Assembly: GCF_963678635.1 (NCBI RefSeq)
Contig: NC_087062.1
Coordinates: forward strand, 78,367,200-78,431,199
From: Symsagittifera roscoffensis
Lineage: Eukaryota > Xenacoelomorpha > Acoela > Convolutidae
Reading direction: 5' to 3'
Length of the DNA: 64,000 nucleotides
The notes under the pieces are model-generated. The model was not told the origin of the DNA, did no database searches, and was given only the letters and a program-made list of their open reading frames with translations. The translations under genes were made by a program, and so were the position numbers. Positions 58,800 through 64,000 of this stretch are shown one piece after another. Position 1 is the stretch's first letter. The number at the start of each line of letters is the position of its first letter.

Positions 58800-60280
58800 C
58801 TACAGTTGTTTTTGGCATTTTCAAAATCCGGCCGAATCGAAATTGGCGTTTCACATAGGTTGTAATTTTACCAACTCGATTTTGTTAAAACTTCGTTTTT
58901 TTTTAATTTATTTTTTGTCTTTCTTTTGGCTTAAATCGCTTTTTAATTAATTTAGACGTCTGTTAATGCGTCGTTTGATGGCCGAAAAAATTTTTGTGTA
59001 CGTAAATGTTCTGAGGAGAAGAGAGACTCAAAAACTTCAAGTTTTTTTTCGGCATGAAGGGTTTCTGCTGAGGTATTTTCTGTTTTGTTACCGCTTGGGA
59101 AGTTTCGTTCCGATAATGATTTTGCCTTATTTTGTGTGGGCTTGTTTTTTAAAACTGTTTTCATTCTTTTTGATGGATCTAGTTGCTTATATAGTGATAA
59201 AACATCGATATTACGCTTTAACATCAATATTATGGTTTTTCGGTTTTCCATTGAGCTCTCGGTTCAGTCTGCGAATTGTGTAAAACACCTTGATTTCAGT
59301 GCATCGTTTTCGTGGATACTATTTAGGTAGTAAATGTATTTTTCAAATAAGGTTTTGCCGCACAATTTGGTTGATTTTCAGCTAATTGGCTGTCGGCTGT
59401 ATTTCTTTCGGCGTATTTACCCAATATTTTTTTCTAAACATTTTTCGATACTAATGAGATATTAAAGTCTTTGACCCCAAGTTTAAGTTTTTGAACGCTC
59501 AAATTCAACGCCACTTGGAGTTTTTTTATATAAAAACTTGATTTTCATATTTTTTTGTTTTTCTAAATTTTTTTTCAACGATAACAACGTTCGAAGTCAT
59601 AAATTTCTCAGAAAAAAAATCCAATTTTTTGTCTTTTACAAATTGTTCAATCGCTTGTATTTCTTGTCAGATGCGATTCAAAGTGTAATTGAGTGATTTC
59701 AAAGTGGAAAAATGTTCTCTATTATATTCTCTGTAAAATTGTTCTCTATTCAAAATGAAATAGAGAATAGATTGAAGTTATTTTGCAAAAAAGAAATGTT
59801 ATTTAAGATAGCACACATTTTTGTATTGCAAGTGGTGCGAAGCCCCGCTTTGCATGTGTTTTTGTTTTACTCTTGTGATTAGCGCGTTTTCATGAGTTGA
59901 AGACATAAAATTTCAAAAAGAAAGCCAAATTCTCCAAAGATCTGATTTTTTTTAAATGTGGTTCCTGCAAATCGCAGAGGAGCTATCAGTAGGCCGTAAC
60001 AGTCCTGTCGATGATAGTCCATGAGTATTATCTCCCCACATTCCAGACTGTGTTATTTCGTTGAGCGAAATTCTTTTTAGCGACTCATGTCCGTTATGCT
60101 TCCAGAACTGTCACTTAGTACCACTATTGCAGCCAAAACTGGTCAGGCTGTGGTAGGCATGAAGCTAGAGGTCAAGTGAGAGCTCGTCCTCACACACTAT
60201 CATTGCCATGGCATGGGATCGATTACACGATCTGACGATTTCAAAACCTTACCACTATGATTACCACTATGCTTAGCGCC
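58800..60280. other. Unannotated DNA with a GC-richer tract
   Basis: No gene is recognised. Frames at 58,952-59,330 are Phe/Leu-rich on one strand and Lys-rich on the other, typical of AT-rich non-coding DNA. A SINE-tail-like hairpin string (GGTGCGAAGCCCCGCTTTGC) lies near 59,834. The tract 59,960-60,240 is more GC-rich and mixed in sequence, as in old retroelement or exon DNA, but I could not find a continuing frame. Confidence 0.4.
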
Positions 60281-60285
60281 TCCAA

Positions 60286-60364
60286 AATTTCTGTCAAACA
60301 ATGTGATTTTTTGGTGGAAATAACATCAAGCTTCCAATAAATCCGAACAGCTCAAAAATCATAG
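60286..60364 (+). repeat. Exact 79-bp direct repeat, copy 1
   Basis: The segment from AATTTCTGTCAAACAATGTG to CTCAAAAATCATAG is identical at 60,755-60,833, 469 bp downstream. The surrounding sequence is not repeated. No tRNA-like or inverted structure is visible in it. Confidence 0.95.
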
Positions 60365-60754
60365 GTTTGATACAAGACATGCTAGTGTGGATTTCAACAG
60401 GATCCAAAAAAAAACTAAATTTTGAGGTCAGAAATGGTGGTGGTCTCAGCAGGTAAAAAACTAAAGCCAAGAAAGGGTTATCGCGAAGTCAACTAAATAG
60501 GATTCTGTAAATTTTGCCGGTTAGTCATATAGTGATGATGGTTTTGTTACTGTCGATATTGTCCGGCTGAACAGTTTTTTCGGACCGTCCAGTTTTTCAT
60601 CAGTTACTTATTTTATGGTATGTTGTGAGCACTTGATTTCTGTTAGGATATTAATGGAAACTGAAGGTAACATAAATTTTTCATCGATGCAACATAAAAG
60701 ATATTTTCTAAGTTTTTGACGCCACGGACCGTACTAAATCCATTTTACAGCATC

Positions 60755-60833
60755 AATTTCTGTCAAACAATGTGATTTTTTGGTGGAAATAACATCAAGC
60801 TTCCAATAAATCCGAACAGCTCAAAAATCATAG
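60755..60833 (+). repeat. Exact 79-bp direct repeat, copy 2
   Basis: Identical to 60,286-60,364. The flanks differ from the first base outside, so this is a short local duplication or a gene-conversion tract rather than part of a longer tandem array. Confidence 0.95.
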
Positions 60834-60839
60834 CTGCTC

Positions 60840-62130
60840 ATAATCTCAAAGTCACGTTAGCCATGCTTGTTTTGATGATGATACCAGTTTTCCCTTTGTT
60901 GAATTAAATTAAAATCCATTTCGAATGAGCTCAATTTTCTGATAAGTTATTTCTACCATTTTTGAAATCCCGAGTTTGGCTTTAGTTGATACCGAAGAAT
61001 TGTTTTGATTGCTAGTTGTAATTATGGTTTATATAATTGGCTTGAAATTGACGGAATACTTTGATGGAAGACTTATGGTTGATAGAACGTCATGTGCGTC
61101 ATGATTGTCAGATTTCATATTTCTGCCCTCATATTTCATATTGCTATGGTTAAAAAAGTAATTAATGTATGAAGTTTATTTATAACCATACAAACTAACA
61201 CATCCGCTGATTGCAAAATTGTTTGTTCGAAGTTAGTTTTTTACCTGCAAAGGAACGTGCTCCTACAATTATCTACCGGAGTGGAGTGACCTTTAAAAAC
61301 TTGTTTAAAACATGTAAAGATTTAATTGCGGTGTTGAAAATAGTGAGGTCGTAACAAGTTTCGAATGAAATGATAAATTAGCTGCAACATCAAATGAAAT
61401 GTTTTGGTAACTGCTTAACTTAATTAAAAGAATCGAGACTATCTGACGATGTAGTCACAATCAGCAAAGGCCGTACAACACGGGTATTCAAAAGTTCAAG
61501 TTACGGCGAATAGTTTACTAGTAACTAAAATGAAAACTATGATCTCCCACAGTTCTCTTGTAACCCCATAGGGGTTGGCGGCTGTCTTATCTGATTTTCA
61601 AATCCTTGTAATTTTGATAATTGTTAATGATTGATGGGCGCGTTAGTTATTTATCTTCCCTTGTTTTCCCTTGTGTGTAATTTTTACAGGCATTGTTTTC
61701 TTTTTTGTACTCTAATAAATATTCGTTTACGGAAACAATCCATTTTGTACTGACCATTAACTGTCTAAAAATGAGCTGATAAGCTCGGATTTTAATTAAG
61801 ATTTCATGTCTCAAAATTTTGTTTAAAAAAATCAGCTTTTGACATACAACAAACATATCAGTATGTTGTATATTGCACCAGTGAGCTGACTATTACCACT
61901 TGTTGGTTGGCTAAAACTAAGTTGTTGCACGATGATGCAATAGGAACTTTCAGGTTGATAGCTAAGAGTTCCGCAGCTATATATAGATCCGTTTGGTTAA
62001 TGACTTATCATTATCCGTGCTCATTTTCTGGTTTAATTATCCAAGTCCATTTTTTTCAGCCCCGAAATTATATAATTGTTTAAAAATGTCCACTTGTTAC
62101 ATGTAAAAGAACGTTAATTTCACTTGTATA
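60840..62130. other. Unannotated DNA
   Basis: No supported gene. The only local structure noted is AACCCC-ATA-GGGGTT at 61,562-61,576, a perfect 6-bp stem. Confidence 0.4.
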
Positions 62131-62139
62131 GGTCTTGAT

Positions 62140-62335
62140 GATTTTTTGTTTGTTTTTTTCACGAAAAAGTTTCAACCAAAAAGTGTCAACTGTAAATTGT
62201 TCTTGAAATTCAAAGAGTTTTTCACTCAGATAAATTTTTCTTCTTCGAAAGTTCGAAAACTTTCAATCAATTTTATTGGTGTCCTTGTTTTTTACACTTA
62301 TCCAACCTTCTGTTGGTGATGTTTATTCTTAGAGA
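62140..62335 (+). repeat. Dispersed repeat module near the Rab gene
   Basis: It contains ATGATTTTTTGTTTG, GAAAAAGTTTCAACC, TAAATTGTTCTTGAAATTC, CAAAGAG and ATCCAACCTTCTGTTGG. This is the same order as the modules at 7080-7510 and 49,800-50,190, though strongly diverged. It lies about 0.9 kb upstream of the Rab start. Confidence 0.5.
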
Positions 62336-62339
62336 GTCA

Positions 62340-63268
62340 ATAATGGCCTCCCATAATGGGCTGAACAGCTCGTTGTTGATATAATTAACATCGCGGGTAA
62401 AATGCTCTCAACTTAATGCACTATTTATCATCATATCGGAAGATTGATGTGGATCTCAACTGGAAGGTGTGGTTCACACCACAGTACAGGGGTGACAAAT
62501 ATAGCTTTTTTTGATGACATTTATTTCAGACGCTTACGTCAGGAAATGTTACTGTCATAAGTGACAATTAAACGAGGTTTAGATTTCCACTGTTATACCG
62601 GTTACGTCTCAGAATTATGCTGATGAGATGAGGGAAAATTTCAGGAAACTAATTGTTGCTGTAATGAACGTGTTGAAATTAATTTTGATATGTTTGATGG
62701 ACAGCCTTCTTTGCATTGAGTTTTAATTTCATTTCAGACTGACAAGAAATGTTTTCAAAGCAGAATTATAAATAGCGTTTGATTGACCTTGGGATAAACG
62801 TATGAACCCTAAGTTTCTGATCTTGACTTCAGTGAATAATTTATCGAAATAACAAACGTGCCAAGCTGGGCAGTTTGTGCTCATACACCTCGTTTCTGAT
62901 CCCGCAGTTGCAGAATGTTGAGTCAAAATACTTGAATTGCCAATGTTATACCTAATGAAGAAACACCTATTATGAGGTAAGTGTGTCTGTATCGAGTTGG
63001 TAAGGTGGTTAATGTGTAGTCATTTGAATTTATTATATGAGGTGAAATCAGCCATGAATGAATAACCTTGAAGTTCATAATTATGTTTTGATCAATCGAC
63101 CCTGAATAATGGACTCCTTCTTTGCGCTGCATCAATAATAATCAATGACAAGTACGTTGATTTACTTCTTATTTTATGCGTCACAGTCAAATTATATTCT
63201 GACAACTTTGACCTCTTCTGATTTCAAATGTTTGAAGCTTGAGCCGGCTTAGTACTGTTTCGGATGAC
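62340..63268. other. Upstream region of the Rab gene
   Basis: I cannot place a promoter or upstream exon. An in-frame TGA lies at 63,233-63,235. A tiny upstream frame (ATG-ACA-TGA, 63,264-63,272) overlaps the proposed Rab start by a few bases and could lower initiation if transcribed. Base composition shifts from AT-rich to near balanced at about 63,270. Confidence 0.4.
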
Positions 63269-64000
63269 ATGAATACTTACGATTCATCTTGGGGTGTGAT
63301 TGGACCTGGTAACTGCCCAAACTGGGACATTATGTTCCGACTCATAGTTCTTGGAGACGCAGATGTCGGCAAAAGCTGTCTCGTCCGTTCTTTCGTCGAG
63401 GGAAACTACAAACCCACTGATTCGACAGTCGGTGTCGACTTCTCTTTCAAAGTGATCCCCCTGGTCTCCGCCCCACGCGAGTGCACGGTGAAGCTACAGA
63501 TCTGGGATACGGCGGGAGCCGAGAGGTTCCGAGCAATTACTCATGCCTATTACCGCAGCACGGCCGGTGTTGTGTTGACATTTGACGTGACCTCCCGTCC
63601 TAGCTTTGCCGGCATTCCAACCTGGGTCCAACAAATTCACATGCACACCGGAAACCCAAACGTGACCATCGTTCTGGTTGGAACCAAGATCGATATGCCT
63701 CACAGAAGAGTTGTCTCTTCAGACGAAGCTCTCACTTTAGCGCAACAATTGAAACTACAATACATGGAAGTTTCAGCGAAGGAACTGATAAATGTAGGAA
63801 GAACGTTTTCATTTTTATCTAGTGCAATATATCAGAAGTATGAACAGGGTTTGCTTTCTCGGAATTCAGATATAAGCGGGGTTTCGTTCAATTCCAATTC
63901 GTTATCATTCGATTTATCTGGAAGTTTGGACTCTCGCATTCACAAAGTATGTCTTGATAAATCCCGAGATGAGATTGGCGACTCATGCTGTTCGGGTTTT
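63269..64000 (+). CDS. Rab-family small GTPase, Rab39-like, 3' end outside window
   Basis: 244 codons are open to the window edge with no intron needed. The GTPase motifs are in order: P-loop GDADVGKS (29-36), switch I Thr53 in TVGVDF, WDTAG (79-83), TKID (139-142) and SAK (169-171). The FRLIVLGD start, the TVGVDF-to-WDTAG spacing and the INVGRTF/IYQKYEQGLL end of the fold are most like Rab39, by memory of the family. Two key positions are unusual: Ala84 replaces the catalytic Gln of WDTAGQE, and Thr139 replaces the Asn of NKxD. Rabs steer vesicle traffic and are membrane-bound through C-terminal Cys prenylation. Residues 240-244 read CCSGF, which would fit a CCXXX tail if a stop follows directly. 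Met1 is the first ATG after an in-frame stop; Met22 is an alternative. Codons are far more GC-rich than the flanks. Confidence 0.93.
   Translation, partial: MNTYDSSWGVIGPGNCPNWDIMFRLIVLGDADVGKSCLVRSFVEGNYKPTDSTVGVDFSFKVIPLVSAPRECTVKLQIWDTAGAERFRAITHAYYRSTAGVVLTFDVTSRPSFAGIPTWVQQIHMHTGNPNVTIVLVGTKIDMPHRRVVSSDEALTLAQQLKLQYMEVSAKELINVGRTFSFLSSAIYQKYEQGLLSRNSDISGVSFNSNSLSFDLSGSLDSRIHKVCLDKSRDEIGDSCCSGF

Noticed and set aside
63494-63703. Minus-strand 69-codon frame
   Set aside because: It is the antisense shadow of the Rab coding sequence.
63801-63829. A 30-base GT...AG intron in the Rab gene (GTAGGAAG to ATCTAG)
   Set aside because: The bases inside translate to the conserved Rab alpha-helix region (NVGRTF, then IY), so they are coding.

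Overview
The window looks like an animal chromosome: AT-rich, almost free of genes, and full of repeats. It carries several tRNA-derived SINE-like families, a dead LINE reverse transcriptase, short inverted-repeat DNA elements, and one recognisable protein gene, a Rab-family GTPase in the last 732 bases. I see no bacterial operon, rRNA, CRISPR array or intact viral gene. The species cannot be named from the sequence. Most short ORFs lie in AT-rich or repetitive DNA and look like chance frames.

Layout. 0-15.5 kb: dispersed repeats, including a 398-bp element with 61-bp inverted ends (474-871), a 19-base poly-C run (1800-1818), a duplicated SINE-bearing repeat (2.3-3.15 and 4.3-4.85 kb), repeat modules at 7.1-11.4 kb, a LINE fossil (8.64-9.23 kb, minus strand) and a 720-bp inverted-repeat element (13.32-14.04 kb). 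15.5-43.6 kb: one 28-kb satellite array built on a monomer of about 84 bp. In its centre (about 16.5-31.6 kb), about 11 monomers form a higher-order unit of about 918 bp repeated some 16 times. Next comes a rearranged zone, then two head-to-tail copies of a 3,063-bp block (35.95-42.07 kb). The monomers at both outer edges are strongly diverged. 43.6-49.7 kb: mostly unannotatable AT-rich DNA with one clean 297-bp inverted-repeat element flanked by GAAGT. 49.7-58.8 kb: a modular macro-repeat of about 3 kb in partial tandem copies, with an almost exact 1,872-bp duplication. 58.8-63.2 kb: unique-looking DNA with a 79-bp exact direct repeat. 63,269-64,000: the Rab gene, open at the window edge.

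The strongest candidates for something undescribed are (1) the nested, centromere-like satellite and (2) the modular repeat superfamily, in which different tRNA-like heads occur with shared hairpin modules, in the same order on both sides of the satellite. A third point is the Rab protein, which has Ala in place of the catalytic Gln and Thr in place of the Asn of NKxD. All work was by eye. Repeat boundaries are approximate unless a precise figure is given, and copy counts come from a landmark motif rather than an alignment.
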